Source of the DNA: an uncultured Prevotella sp.
GTDB lineage: Bacteria; Bacteroidota; Bacteroidia; Bacteroidales; Bacteroidaceae
NCBI GenBank assembly: GCA_937916405.1
Contig: CALFUF010000084.1
Location: forward strand, 1 to 29,060
Direction of reading: 5' to 3'
Length of the DNA: 29,060 nucleotides
A model generated the notes under the pieces. The model was not told where the DNA came from and made no database searches. It saw nothing but the letters and a program-made list of their open reading frames with translations. The position numbers were made by a program, and so were the translations under genes. This document shows, in pieces, positions 1 through 7,697 of the stretch; position 1 is the first letter of the stretch, and every line of letters begins with the position of its first letter.

Positions 1-343
1 ATTTCGGATAATGGATATCCACACCATATTTCATGCCCTGCACATACTGCGGATAGGACCACAGATGTCCTGTCACCTCCTTACCCGACCGCTCACGGTC
101 GGCATTGATCAAGTCTGTCCACCAGTCGTTGGTGGGAATAGGCTGTCCAGCCTGCTCACGGATATACAACCGACGATATTGCATATACTGGCTCTGGTCA
201 CCCTCATGCTCCGCCGTCTTCGACTTCGACAGGGGAGAGTAAGCCGCATAGCTGCCCTTCCCCACTGCCACCGATGATTGCGCATGAGTCATAGAAGGGA
301 CAAAGAACAGAGCCGTTATGATTGTAAATAGATAGTCTCTCAT
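1..343 (-). CDS. GH81 endo-beta-1,3-glucanase, N-terminal part (cut by window edge)
   Basis: Reading the minus strand from an ATG at 343 gives 114 codons that stay open to the window edge, so the 3' end is missing. The first 21 residues form a signal peptide (MRDYLFTIITALFF, then a THA-Q cleavage-like site), so the enzyme is exported. Residues near 65-90 contain PIPTNDWWTDLI followed by LWSYPQ, the characteristic opening of GH81 catalytic domains, which hydrolyse internal beta-1,3 linkages in laminarin, callose or curdlan. The catalytic carboxylates of GH81 lie further downstream, outside the window, so activity cannot be judged. The gene starts only 25 bp after a terminator-like hairpin and no promoter fits in that gap, so it probably depends on readthrough from the preceding unit. 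GH16 and GH128 genes in the same locus support the substrate. Confidence 0.85.
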   Translation of the reverse strand, partial: MRDYLFTIITALFFVPSMTHAQSSVAVGKGSYAAYSPLSKSKTAEHEGDQSQYMQYRRLYIREQAGQPIPTNDWWTDLINADRERSGKEVTGHLWSYPQYVQGMKYGVDIHYPK

Positions 344-367
344 TTAATTCTTTCTTGTTGTTAGTCT

Positions 368-403
368 AAAAAGGCTGTGCCCGCCTATTGGCACGACACA
401 GCC
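368..403 (-). terminator. Rho-independent terminator-like hairpin after the 57-aa peptide gene
   Basis: The arms GGCTGTG (373-379) and CACAGCC (397-403) are perfectly complementary. On the minus strand the stem is followed by five T residues. Almost the same hairpin lies after the second peptide gene at 7698-7734. Because the GH81 gene starts 25 bp beyond it, termination here is probably partial. Confidence 0.75.
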
Positions 404-447
404 TCCCAACTAAGTTATAATCATTAAATATTACGGGAGCAACATAT

Positions 448-621
448 TCATTCGATTGTCACTTCTTGAATGAAGTCGACATCGAGTCCTTTGCTGTCCG
501 CCCATCCCTCAGTAACAGGGTCTTTTGAGGTTCCAAGAACCCCACCACTACCTGCCAACAGTGTAGCCTGACTCTTTAACTCGACCACTTCAACAGTTGG
601 TGTCATATACATCTTTTTCAT
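448..621 (-). CDS. Small peptide of the MKK-Y-x-P-x-EVV type (57 aa)
   Basis: The ATG at 621 opens a 57-codon frame starting MKKMYMTPTVEVVELKSQ, then LLAGSGG, and ending in an acidic tail. The function is not known to me. A clear paralogue (MKKEYIKPETEVVLMKN, then LLAVSND) lies at 7789-7932. Both follow a very large secreted protein gene (here after a 72-bp gap) and both precede the same terminator hairpin. The conserved N-terminal half followed by LLAGSGG resembles a leader with a double-glycine-like end, and the C-terminal halves differ apart from a shared Trp. There is no convincing signal peptide or membrane segment. It could be a secreted or processed peptide, or a small cytosolic partner; the sequence does not decide. 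The shared architecture and conserved N-terminus make it likely to be a real gene. Confidence 0.7.
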   Translation of the reverse strand: MKKMYMTPTVEVVELKSQATLLAGSGGVLGTSKDPVTEGWADSKGLDVDFIQEVTIE

Positions 622-660
622 AAATCTATAAAATATAAGTTTTTACAAAGTCCTCGTCCC

Positions 661-690
661 TCCCCTAAACAGGGGAGGTCAGGAGGGGTC
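661..690. repeat. Palindromic GC-rich repeat, copy 1
   Basis: TCCCCTAAACAGGGGA is a short palindrome followed by GGTCAGGAGGGGTC. Nearly the same sequence occurs at 19791-19819 inside a coding region, and a related palindrome lies at the right edge (29047-29060). It sits in the gap between the 1170-aa gene's stop and the small peptide gene. It looks like a dispersed REP-type element. Confidence 0.6.
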
Positions 691-693
691 TTC

Positions 694-3600
694 TTATTTC
701 AAAATAATCTTCTTGCCATTCACGATGAAGATACCCTTGGTAGGATTCTTCACTTCCTGACCTTGCAGGTTGTAGAACTTACCATTCATCAACTCATCCA
801 CATTCTTGATGCCCTTGATACCTGTTATATTAGCATCGTCAAAGATAGCACGAGCCAAAGCACCAGTCAGACCAGTGAAGTAAACACGGAAGGCACCGAT
901 CTTAGCTCCATTGAATGGATGGAGATTGCCATCCTTCAAAGCATATTGGAATCCATCTGTCTCAACAGCACGAGAGGTACCGATCTGTGTGACCTCTGAA
1001 GTTCCGATTGGAGTACCGGCAGCATTGGCTGTCAGGTTCAGGTCAAGCTTTGCAGTTTCTGTTGTGATATCAACTGGGGCACCAGTCGTATTATGGAGAA
1101 TCACTGGTTTATTAGCACCAACTGCCTGACTTACCAGTTTGGTGAAGGTCACCTCGTCAGCAGCAGCGTCTGTTGCCTCATAAACATCCACACCGTCAGG
1201 AATTGTCACAGGAGCAGGAGAGTTATAACTTGCCCATGCACCAGCGGCAACAGTACGGGTATAGACAACACCATCTTGCTGCGCGTCAATCACGAAGTCG
1301 TAGGCTGGCTGCGACTCGTTGTCATCAACAAGAGTGATCACGAAACCATCAGCAGCACGATAATAGGTACCATCGAAAACTACGATGTTGGAAGCAGTGA
1401 CTTTCGCACCGTTTGCATCAGGAGTACGTGCAGTACCACCTACTACTACCACGGCATTCTTATTGGCAGGAGTAATTGTGATAGCCTCTGCGATAGTGGC
1501 ACCAGAGAAGTCAATCACTGCAGCATCAGCGGCATTGGTAACAATTGTTGCCACGTCAGCGACAGATACAGGACCAGTTACTGCGGCAACATTACCTGTT
1601 ACGATAACATTCACAGACTCAACACCTTCCTCTACCCAGTCAATGTCATCAGCACCAATAGTACCAAAGTTCACTTCACCAGGCATCATCACATACAATG
1701 GAGTATAGATGGATGGCTTGGTTGTAGAAGTGGCAAGAACAGTTATTGTCTTTTTGTCATCGCTGACCGTACAATTTGATCCGTTCATGGCTTCATTACC
1801 ACCACTAAGTCCCCAATAAGAGCCACCAAGTCCACTCATGTCCTCATCAGAAGTAATCACCAGTTTCCAGTTATTCTCCGAACGGTCAAGATAGTGAGTA
1901 CCCTGCAGCAGAACGGTATGTCCGTCAGCAGTCAGTTCCAGTCCTGTAGGAGCAGGGACAACAGTCAGGTCAATCGTATTCTTGATAGTAGCATCACTCT
2001 TCAGGGATGCAGTGATTGTCACACTACCCTCAGCGACAGCAGTCACCTTACCATCTGCGTCAACTGTAGCAACAGCAGGAGTACCGCTTACAAAGTCTAA
2101 CTCGCTGGCAGCAACGACAGCCTCCGTCTGATCCTTCACTGTCAACTGCAGGGTCTTACCTACAGCAACCTCTGTTTTTGCAGCCTCAACAGTGATAGAC
2201 GTAACCTCAACAGGAGCACTTGCCTCTTTCCAGAAGTAGATATTATCTACATAGACAGTCTCACCCTTTCCACCGTCAATCTTCAACTGGAATGCCTTGT
2301 AGTTGGCGTAATCAAGACCGAAGTCTGAGAGCTTGATATCCTTGCTGTTCCACTCTCCAGGGGTCAGTGTACCGATACTTGTTGAATTCTCTGTAGGAGT
2401 ACCACCTGTCATAATCGGGGTAATACCCATTGTCATGTCTTGCTGTGGCAGCACGTCAATATGTACATATTCCATCTCAGAGAGATCGAGTTGAGTGGCG
2501 AGTTCAAAACCAAGATAGTTGAAGTTGCTCAGTTTCAGCATCTCGTCACTATCTATTGTCTCTGTATCAACAGTGGTTGACTGTCCCCATGCACCATAAG
2601 TATAGGTGGAAGCAGCAGTATAAGCATTGCTATAGAGGCTGACAACATCGGCAGCAGCCTTGTCGGGAGTTGTGGCAGCAGTCAGAGCCAGTGTTGTAGC
2701 GTTGACATTCTGTGCGGCTGACGCATTCTCATTGTCATCCTTTGCTACGATTGAGAAGGTATAAGCCTTGCTGAAATCAAGTCCACCAATAGTATAAGTA
2801 ATCTCCACACCACTGTCACCTTTGGTCGTATAGTCTTTTGTTCCGTCATTGATAACATATGTCACCTTTGCCGACTTGTCATCTGTAGCCTTCAAGGTCA
2901 GGGTAACACTACCAATACCGGCACTCTTCAATGCTGCGGTATTCAATACAGGAGCCTCCTCGTCATCAACGGCAGGCTTAGCGAAATAGAAGTGGTCGAG
3001 ATAGAACTCTGACTCACCAACGAGTTCAATCAGTACATAGTTCGGATAGTTGCTTGCATTATCCAACTCAATGTAGTTCCACTGACCAGGAGTCAACCCT
3101 GTCTTAGAGACAGCACTGCCATATCCGTTATCTCCGAAAATCTTTGCCTCTGTAGCTGTGAAAGGATAAACAGCAACATGAATCTTGGTATAGTCACTGG
3201 TAATGCCTACACCACCAGCAGTACGGTTGTTGAAACCAGTACCGTTGACATGAACCACCTTATGACCATCGGCAATCTCTACCTCCTCAACATTGGTATA
3301 GAAAGGAGTAGGAGCACCACCTCCAACACCCCACTCAGGGTTATTCTCATTCAAGCCCTTGTCATACTTCGCACTATAGATGGCGATAACGTTAGTGGCA
3401 AGATCAGTTGGCTCTGTAGGATTCGTTGTAGGAGCAGAAACATCGACTGCCTTGATAGTCTTACTAACAGAAACTGCATTATAAGTAGCGGTAATCGTTA
3501 CATCACCAGCTGCAGTAGCAGTCAGCGTAGTACCAGCAAGTGTTGCATTCGTCGCTGTATAGGTGACACCCTCAGTCAGCGTGACACCCATCTGATCCTT

Positions 3601-4206
3601 TGCAGTAAAGGTCATTTCCGTTGCCTCACCAACCTTCACCATTGTTGGAGTAACATCAAGGGAGGTCAATACAGAGGTCTCTTTCTCTAAAGCCACAAAG
3701 GTACGAATCTTTACACCCCATGCATAGTTGGTAGCCTCCGTGGGAACAAAGACGATATAACGACCGCTGTTAGAAACAGTCACACCAATATTCTTCGTTG
3801 CTTCCTGTGCATTGGTAAACGTACCAATCAGTGTCTCACCAGTCAGTGAGCCGTCAGCAGCAGGCTCTGTATTAGTCACATAGATATTAGCACCACAGTC
3901 AGCACCTTCCCATGTACTCTGGATGGCACCGATTGACTTTGCCTCGCCTAAGTCGATGTAGAAGCCTTGGATACCTAAGGTCTTGTTGTGCTCCAAGTTA
4001 TCCCCGTTCTCGGGAAAGAGGAACACATTGTCAGTGTTGCCATCAACAGTGATTTTCTGCAGATTATCCGTCGTCACTGCACCATCCGGCAAGAAAGCCT
4101 TCAGACCTCCGAGCGGATAAACCGTCTTCCCAGAAGTCAAGTTTGTCGCTGCAAACATCGAGAGCGATGTCAGCAAGACACTTAAAAGTAATAAAGTTTT
4201 TCTCAT
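694..4206 (-). CDS. Large secreted multi-module protein, probable glucan-binding surface protein (1170 aa)
   Basis: A signal peptide (MRKTLLLLSVLLTSLSMFAA) leads into a discoidin-like domain (about 21-175) and a bacterial Ig-like group 2 domain (178-253). A jelly-roll-like module follows (268-412, starting VIAIYSAKY and ending FYLDHFYFAK), then a fibronectin-III-like domain (416-506). A second copy of the module comes next (519-661, VVSLYSNAYT to VYVDNIYFWK), then another Ig-like domain (667-750). The protein ends in a long region with the tail NLQGQEVKNP...GIFIVNGKK. I see no glycosidase catalytic domain. The YS..Y module type is common in Bacteroidetes beta-glucan enzymes, so carbohydrate binding is an inference. 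The gene leads its own unit, with the shared upstream element of this locus, and is followed by a small peptide gene. An adhesin or scaffold role is possible. Confidence 0.8.
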   Translation of the reverse strand: MRKTLLLLSVLLTSLSMFAATNLTSGKTVYPLGGLKAFLPDGAVTTDNLQKITVDGNTDNVFLFPENGDNLEHNKTLGIQGFYIDLGEAKSIGAIQSTWEGADCGANIYVTNTEPAADGSLTGETLIGTFTNAQEATKNIGVTVSNSGRYIVFVPTEATNYAWGVKIRTFVALEKETSVLTSLDVTPTMVKVGEATEMTFTAKDQMGVTLTEGVTYTATNATLAGTTLTATAAGDVTITATYNAVSVSKTIKAVDVSAPTTNPTEPTDLATNVIAIYSAKYDKGLNENNPEWGVGGGAPTPFYTNVEEVEIADGHKVVHVNGTGFNNRTAGGVGITSDYTKIHVAVYPFTATEAKIFGDNGYGSAVSKTGLTPGQWNYIELDNASNYPNYVLIELVGESEFYLDHFYFAKPAVDDEEAPVLNTAALKSAGIGSVTLTLKATDDKSAKVTYVINDGTKDYTTKGDSGVEITYTIGGLDFSKAYTFSIVAKDDNENASAAQNVNATTLALTAATTPDKAAADVVSLYSNAYTAASTYTYGAWGQSTTVDTETIDSDEMLKLSNFNYLGFELATQLDLSEMEYVHIDVLPQQDMTMGITPIMTGGTPTENSTSIGTLTPGEWNSKDIKLSDFGLDYANYKAFQLKIDGGKGETVYVDNIYFWKEASAPVEVTSITVEAAKTEVAVGKTLQLTVKDQTEAVVAASELDFVSGTPAVATVDADGKVTAVAEGSVTITASLKSDATIKNTIDLTVVPAPTGLELTADGHTVLLQGTHYLDRSENNWKLVITSDEDMSGLGGSYWGLSGGNEAMNGSNCTVSDDKKTITVLATSTTKPSIYTPLYVMMPGEVNFGTIGADDIDWVEEGVESVNVIVTGNVAAVTGPVSVADVATIVTNAADAAVIDFSGATIAEAITITPANKNAVVVVGGTARTPDANGAKVTASNIVVFDGTYYRAADGFVITLVDDNESQPAYDFVIDAQQDGVVYTRTVAAGAWASYNSPAPVTIPDGVDVYEATDAAADEVTFTKLVSQAVGANKPVILHNTTGAPVDITTETAKLDLNLTANAAGTPIGTSEVTQIGTSRAVETDGFQYALKDGNLHPFNGAKIGAFRVYFTGLTGALARAIFDDANITGIKGIKNVDELMNGKFYNLQGQEVKNPTKGIFIVNGKKIILK

Positions 4207-4278
4207 AATGTTACTATTTAGTTATTGATTAATAATGATATCTCACAACAGTATTTGCCGTCATGGCGATTCCGTTTG

Positions 4279-4308
4279 CAAAGATATTAATTATAATAAG
4301 GTGAAAAA
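4279..4308 (-). promoter_or_regulatory. Promoter of the 1170-aa gene
   Basis: On the minus strand TATCTTTG (4286-4279) matches the Bacteroidetes -7 box, about 70 bp before the ATG. At the -33 place there is no TTG but a TTTTTCAC block, and equivalent blocks sit at the same distance in the two sister promoters (10834 and 17581). A weak -33 of this kind suggests dependence on an activator. Confidence 0.6.
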
Positions 4309-4402
4309 CGGAGCATGGCTAAAGAAGTGGATAAAAACGACGGAGATGAAAACGTAACTCACACAAAGCAAGGCACTTGCACTTCCGCCCTATCTTAAAA
4401 AG

Positions 4403-4447
4403 AGTGGACTAAATATAGAGGTGTAAACTTAACAATTATCGCTGATT
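4403..4447 (-). promoter_or_regulatory. Shared upstream element, copy C
   Basis: This 45-bp stretch is identical at 44 of 45 positions to 10959-11003 and similar (33 of 38) to 17706-17743. The core on the minus strand is GTTTACACCTCTATAT. Its near edge is 117 bp from the -7 box, against 118 bp in both other copies. The hairpin arm next to it is degraded in this copy. It is a candidate operator for a locus-specific activator such as a hybrid two-component regulator; the regulator itself is not in the window. Confidence 0.65.
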
Positions 4448-4502
4448 CTACCACTTCACTACTACTTTCTTTCCATTCGTTCCTTTACTTACTGACAAAA
4501 AA

Positions 4503-4609
4503 ATAAAAATCGTGCTATCGTGCTACCGATGTGGCTCAAATGTCGATGTACAAAGGGCGCAGGGTGGTAGCAGGGTTGAAATTATCCTGCTACCATCCTA
4601 CTACCATGA
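4503..4609. repeat. Left inverted repeat of the ATPase cassette
   Basis: The sequence matches the reverse complement of about 6435-6556 with a few substitutions and small gaps. The best-conserved core is GTGGCTCAAATG followed by CGATGTACAAAGGGCGCA. The inner end carries CCTGCTACCAT-type units, the complement of the 11-bp units at 6432-6475. The two copies face each other across the AAA ATPase gene, as would be expected of a mobile or recombining cassette, or of two copies of a dispersed repeat. Confidence 0.7.
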
Positions 4610-4670
4610 TAATCGAAAAGGCGATGAATGAATCTTTAGACAGCGACTGTTTTTTGAGCGGTTTGCTTTC

Positions 4671-4730
4671 GGCTATAGCCGTTCAGTTGTTTGGCTGGAG
4701 CCGTTCAGTTGTTTGGCTATAGCCGAACGG
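4671..4730. repeat. 22-bp tandem repeat with palindromic ends
   Basis: GCCGTTCAGTTGTTTGGCT occurs twice with a 22-bp period (from 4678 and 4700), followed by a partial third unit. The palindrome GGCTATAGCC brackets the pair at 4671-4680 and 4714-4723. No gene is seen here. The rest of the gap up to 4921 holds only two more 11-bp units (ATGGTAGCAGG and ATGGTAGTAGG, 4877-4898). Confidence 0.6.
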
Positions 4731-4921
4731 TTGAAAGGATGCTTCTAACTCCCTCGAAGGACGGCACTTTACCCCGACACCAGTAATCTGCTACCCCTAC
4801 GCAAGGCATCTTCATCATCGATCGAAAGCATCTGCCCACCCCCTCCGTAGCACCTGCGACAGCCAGAGTCACTATCATGGTAGCAGGATGGTAGTAGGAT
4901 TATATTATTTACAATACGTAC

Positions 4922-6271
4922 TTACAACAAGGGTGTCATGTAAAGTGGAAGATAGGTGATACCATCCTCTACTTTATAATCAGACGCATGCAAAATAGTA
5001 GGAGTGGTCATATTTTCTCCAAACTTCTTCATGCACTTTGTAAGGGATGATAACGTGTAGTTCTTTCCGCTCTTGACTTCTATCGGACGGATGTTGTGTC
5101 GGCTGGTCACTTTGTCCTTTTGAAGCAAGAAGTCTAATTCCATTCGGTCTTCTGCTTCCTCTGACGACTTACTATAGAAAAAGAGTTTGTTGTCTCTGGC
5201 TGTCAGCATCTGAGCCACAATATTCTCAATGAGCATTCCCTCGTTCACCTCCAACTTTCCAAAGAGTAGTTTCTGGTAAATTTCAGACGAGACGATGCCC
5301 TTTTCATCGAAGGCATGACTTATCAACAAGCCCGTATCGTTCATATAACACTTCAATGTTGTTCGGTCTTCATTCATCTTCAGTCCAATGTTCGGCTCTG
5401 TCGAATTATAGCAGATGTTGACAACTCTTGCGTCCCTCAACCAAAAGAAAGCATCATCCCAATCACGATATTTCGCACCAGGCTTCAGAGCGGACAATCG
5501 GAACTTCTTTTCATGCTTGGAGAGTTGAGGAGGAATCTGGTCGAAGATTGACACCACCTTGTCTGACATCTCACCTGCATAATTAAATATGTCATTACGA
5601 TAAATCGTCAGCACATCGCGCTTTGCTGCATCTACGGCATCAAAGTCTTTAGTCTCAACATACTTCTTGACGGCTTGTGGCATTCCTCCTACTATCATAT
5701 AGAGGCGGAAAGCATCCATCGCCTGACGATGGAAAACCTGCCCCATCGGCTTCCGTTCCGCATACATCTTCCGTATCAGATCCATCAGCATGTCGTTACC
5801 TGTAGCCCAAAGAAACTCTTCAAAGTCCATCGGATACATCTGTATAGATCGTTCTTCTGATGGGAGCACGATGCCCTGTGTTTTTTTCTTGATGCTTACC
5901 AACGAGCCGGTCTCAATATAGTCATATCGACCGTCAGCCACCAGAAACTTGATGGCAGCTCTCGCTCTGGGACACAACTGTACCTCGTCAAGAATGATGA
6001 GTGACTTACGTTCATGGAGCCTCACCTTGTAGTGCTGACTCAAGTAGAGAAACAGCGTGTCAAGATCCTCCAGATAGAGGTCGAACCAGTCTCTGACCAT
6101 CTGGGGAGCCTTATTGAAGTCGATAAGGATATATGACTCATACTCATTCTTGGCAAACTCCTCTACGATATAACTCTTTCCGATGCGTCGCGCACCCTCT
6201 ACGAGTAGTGCTACCTCACCTTTCCTTTTTTCCTTCCAATCAAGGAACTGCTGATATATTTTACGTTTCAT
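4922..6271 (-). CDS. AAA ATPase with DUF4143 domain (449 aa)
   Basis: This is the AAA_14/DUF4143 type of ATPase that is abundant in Bacteroidales genomes and whose cellular role is unresolved. With the ATG at 6271 as residue 1, the Walker A motif is GARRIGKS (26-33) and the Walker B region is LIILDEVQ (91-98). The C-terminal DUF4143 part carries MELDFLL and later PIEVKSGK, matching the D...ExK core of a PD-(D/E)XK nuclease-like fold. An in-frame ATG exists at 6313, but 6271 is preferred because family members begin at MKRKIYQQ and the upstream stretch overlaps an operator-like repeat. The gene is alone, has its own promoter, and lies between inverted repeats at 4503-4609 and 6432-6556, which suggests it moves or is maintained as a cassette. 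Confidence 0.85.
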   Translation of the reverse strand: MKRKIYQQFLDWKEKRKGEVALLVEGARRIGKSYIVEEFAKNEYESYILIDFNKAPQMVRDWFDLYLEDLDTLFLYLSQHYKVRLHERKSLIILDEVQLCPRARAAIKFLVADGRYDYIETGSLVSIKKKTQGIVLPSEERSIQMYPMDFEEFLWATGNDMLMDLIRKMYAERKPMGQVFHRQAMDAFRLYMIVGGMPQAVKKYVETKDFDAVDAAKRDVLTIYRNDIFNYAGEMSDKVVSIFDQIPPQLSKHEKKFRLSALKPGAKYRDWDDAFFWLRDARVVNICYNSTEPNIGLKMNEDRTTLKCYMNDTGLLISHAFDEKGIVSSEIYQKLLFGKLEVNEGMLIENIVAQMLTARDNKLFFYSKSSEEAEDRMELDFLLQKDKVTSRHNIRPIEVKSGKNYTLSSLTKCMKKFGENMTTPTILHASDYKVEDGITYLPLYMTPLL

Positions 6272-6285
6272 AACGATGCCATCTG

Positions 6286-6385
6286 CACCTTTTTGAGATT
6301 TCTGCTCTACCATATCTTACACCTTTTTGAGACTTTTAATGATGCAAATATACACCTTTTTGAGATTTCTCACAAGATTTTTGTT
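6286..6385 (-). promoter_or_regulatory. Promoter with three iterated operator-like repeats
   Basis: On the minus strand TATATTTG gives a -7 box (about 6344-6351), and TTG lies 20 bp upstream as the -33. The 16-bp motif CACCTTTTTGAGAYTT (plus-strand reading) occurs at 6286, 6320 and 6353, a spacing of 34 and 33 bp or about three helical turns. The copies cover the promoter spacer, the leader and the region just before the chosen start. TGAGATTTCTCA (6361-6372) adds a palindrome. A repressor site, perhaps for autoregulation of the ATPase, is the simplest reading. Confidence 0.55.
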
Positions 6386-6431
6386 GGAAAACTAAATAAT
6401 TATTTGTATGAACAGTTTGATAAGTCGCTGC

Positions 6432-6556
6432 ATGGTAGCAGAATGGTAGCAGGATGGTAGCAGGATGGTAGCAGGATTTTTAAAATCCCACTACCTACTT
6501 GCGCCCTTTGTACATCGGCATTTGAGCCACTTGGGTAGCACGATAGGGGGATTTTT
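6432..6556. repeat. Right inverted repeat of the ATPase cassette with an 11-bp tandem array
   Basis: Four tandem copies of an 11-bp unit (ATGGTAGCAGG, the first with one change) fill 6432-6475. The remainder to 6556 is the reverse complement of the left repeat at 4503-4609, with CGCCCTTTGTACATCGGCA as its best-conserved part. The array differs in copy number between the two ends, as expected for slippage. Confidence 0.7.
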
Positions 6557-6664
6557 CATTTTTCTACAATACCACTCACAACTTACCTCTTACCACTTAC
6601 CTCTTTGGCTGGACAGAGCAGGAAGTGAGAAACAACGTGAGGGAAATTTAATGACGCAGCAGAT

Positions 6665-6850
6665 TCAGAAAATGTCAGCAGAAACTTTAGGGTTTGCAAG
6701 GCGATAAAGAACCTCTGCATACTCGTCTATAATTTCATTAGTGACACAAAGAACATTTTCCCCACATTCAATAGAGTCCCAAACTTTTCGGAAAGGACTT
6801 GCAGGAGGAATAGACTGTATGAGACTGTTTGTGTCAAGTACTATGCGCAT
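6665..6850 (-). pseudogene. Truncated PIN-domain toxin (61 aa left)
   Basis: The frame starts MRIVLDTNSLIQSI, the usual opening of a PIN ribonuclease toxin with the first catalytic Asp in LDTN, and continues to TNEIIDEYAEVL, which supplies the conserved Glu. It stops at residue 61, about half the length expected for the family (roughly 130-140 aa), so the later acidic residues of the active site are lost. A frame shifted by one base stays open beyond the stop for some 25 codons, suggesting a frameshift followed by decay. The end lies about 110 bp from the ATPase cassette's right repeat. The antitoxin gene ends 6 bp upstream. The toxin is probably inactive. Confidence 0.7.
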
Positions 6851-6856
6851 GCCCTA

Positions 6857-7105
6857 CTACTTGTTAACTTGATCAAGTTCTCTTTGTTTGCGAAGCCATG
6901 CATGGATATCCATCTGGTTGATTTCATCAAGACGTTTCTGGTCTAGTTCACCAGACTCCCACATCTTCTGAAGATGAACATCCATTTTTTTTGCATAATA
7001 TTGATGAAGAACTTCTTTCATTTCCTCCAAGTCCTCCTCTCTCTTGTTGAACTGGAACAATCTGAGCAGATGAATCTGTGCTGGGGTAAAAACAGTTGCT
7101 TCCAT
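6857..7105 (-). CDS. Putative antitoxin partner of the PIN toxin (82 aa)
   Basis: The product (MEATVFTPAQIHLLRLF, then an acidic helical middle and QKRLDEINQMD) resembles small Bacteroidales proteins encoded just before PIN toxins. It is largely helical and charged with no membrane segment. The frame can be extended to a TTG at 7111, but the ATG at 7105 is preferred because it is only about 24 nt from the expected transcription start. A promoter carried on the 86-bp repeat lies directly upstream, and the truncated toxin starts 6 bp after the stop, the usual antitoxin-then-toxin order. Since the toxin is broken, this may be an orphan antitoxin. Family assignment rests on pattern memory only. 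Confidence 0.65.
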   Translation of the reverse strand: MEATVFTPAQIHLLRLFQFNKREEDLEEMKEVLHQYYAKKMDVHLQKMWESGELDQKRLDEINQMDIHAWLRKQRELDQVNK

Positions 7106-7132
7106 ATACAAATATATTAATATTCATTCCGC

Positions 7133-7218
7133 TGCAAAGTTACGTTATTTTATTTATCCTTCCAAATTTTTCTGCGAAAATCTTAGTCCCCCTCTCACCT
7201 CATCAACAATACACAAAA
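7133..7218 (-). promoter_or_regulatory. Duplicated promoter segment, copy 1 (antitoxin gene)
   Basis: On the minus strand TTTG and TAACTTTG (7142-7135) are separated by 20 bp, a complete -33/-7 promoter for the antitoxin gene. About 86 bp around it, 7133-7218, recur almost unchanged at 7612-7697 as a direct repeat. Confidence 0.7.
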
Positions 7219-7288
7219 GGGACGGTTCCGTTTGTGTACCATTAGGAATCTCAAATCGGAGGTTAAAATTTAGAGGATTCTTTAGAAA

Positions 7289-7387
7289 CTACCAATCGTA
7301 TTGGTGTTTTTTGTCATACCACATAATTCCTATGAATGCAATCAAAGCAACTGCCCCTGTCGCAATTAAGAAATAAATAAAATCCAT
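7289..7387 (-). CDS. Possible 32-aa single-pass membrane microprotein
   Basis: The ATG at 7387 opens a 33-codon frame (MDFIYFLIATGAVALIAFIG, then IMWYDKK and a short charged end). It is one hydrophobic helix followed by a basic and polar tail, a typical membrane microprotein layout. It overlaps the 3' end of the 84-aa membrane protein gene in another frame, so the two could be translationally coupled or could reflect a frameshift in the longer gene. No function is known. Confidence 0.45.
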   Translation of the reverse strand: MDFIYFLIATGAVALIAFIGIMWYDKKHQYDW

Positions 7388-7568
7388 AGTCTATCTTGAT
7401 TTTGAATAAAAAAACAAATCCAATAACAGCAAAAAAAGCAACCAAAGTGCCACCCACCCCAAAGAGATATATAGCTTCAACTCCAAGGTTCATAATGCCA
7501 GCAAGAATCACACCACCAAATATCAGTTTAGACATATCCAGACTATACTTGCCTAATTCCTGCATCAT
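7314..7568 (-). CDS. Small membrane protein, DUF6722-like (84 aa)
   Basis: The product has an N-terminal amphipathic stretch (QELGKYSLDMSKLIFGGVIL) and two hydrophobic segments (about 16-27 and 33-55), ending in FLFKIK. This matches small two-helix Bacteroidales membrane proteins I recall as DUF6722; their function is not known. The last 28 residues are cysteine-containing and unlike the usual short charged end, and they overlap the 32-aa frame. The natural protein may therefore end near FLFKIK, with a frameshift or readthrough extending it. ATG 7568 is chosen over TTG 7571. A full promoter (7612-7643, within the duplicated segment) lies about 45 bp upstream. Confidence 0.55.
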   Translation of the reverse strand: MMQELGKYSLDMSKLIFGGVILAGIMNLGVEAIYLFGVGGTLVAFFAVIGFVFLFKIKIDYGFYLFLNCDRGSCFDCIHRNYVV

Positions 7569-7611
7569 CAATTCACGTTTCTTCTGCTTCAGACAAATAC
7601 ATTTCTAATTG

Positions 7612-7697
7612 CAAAGGTACGTTATTTTATTTATCCTTCCAAACTTTTCCGCGAAAATCTTAGTCCCCCTCTCACCTCTTCAACAGTACACAAAAGG
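7612..7697 (-). promoter_or_regulatory. Duplicated promoter segment, copy 2 (small membrane protein gene)
   Basis: The -7 box TACCTTTG (7619-7612) and a TTTG 20 bp upstream match the Bacteroidetes promoter. The whole segment is a direct repeat of 7133-7218 with only scattered substitutions, so the membrane-protein gene is bracketed by the two copies. Confidence 0.7.

Noticed and set aside
1093..1779. A 228-codon plus-strand frame inside the 1170-aa gene
   Set aside because: It is antisense to a well-supported secreted protein, is rich in Cys, Ser and Arg typical of shadow frames, and has no promoter or family pattern.
4531..4722. A 63-codon plus-strand frame
   Set aside because: It runs across the inverted repeat and the 22-bp tandem repeats and has no promoter; it looks like chance.
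6432..6475. A CRISPR-like array
   Set aside because: The four 11-bp units abut without spacers, so this is a simple tandem repeat.
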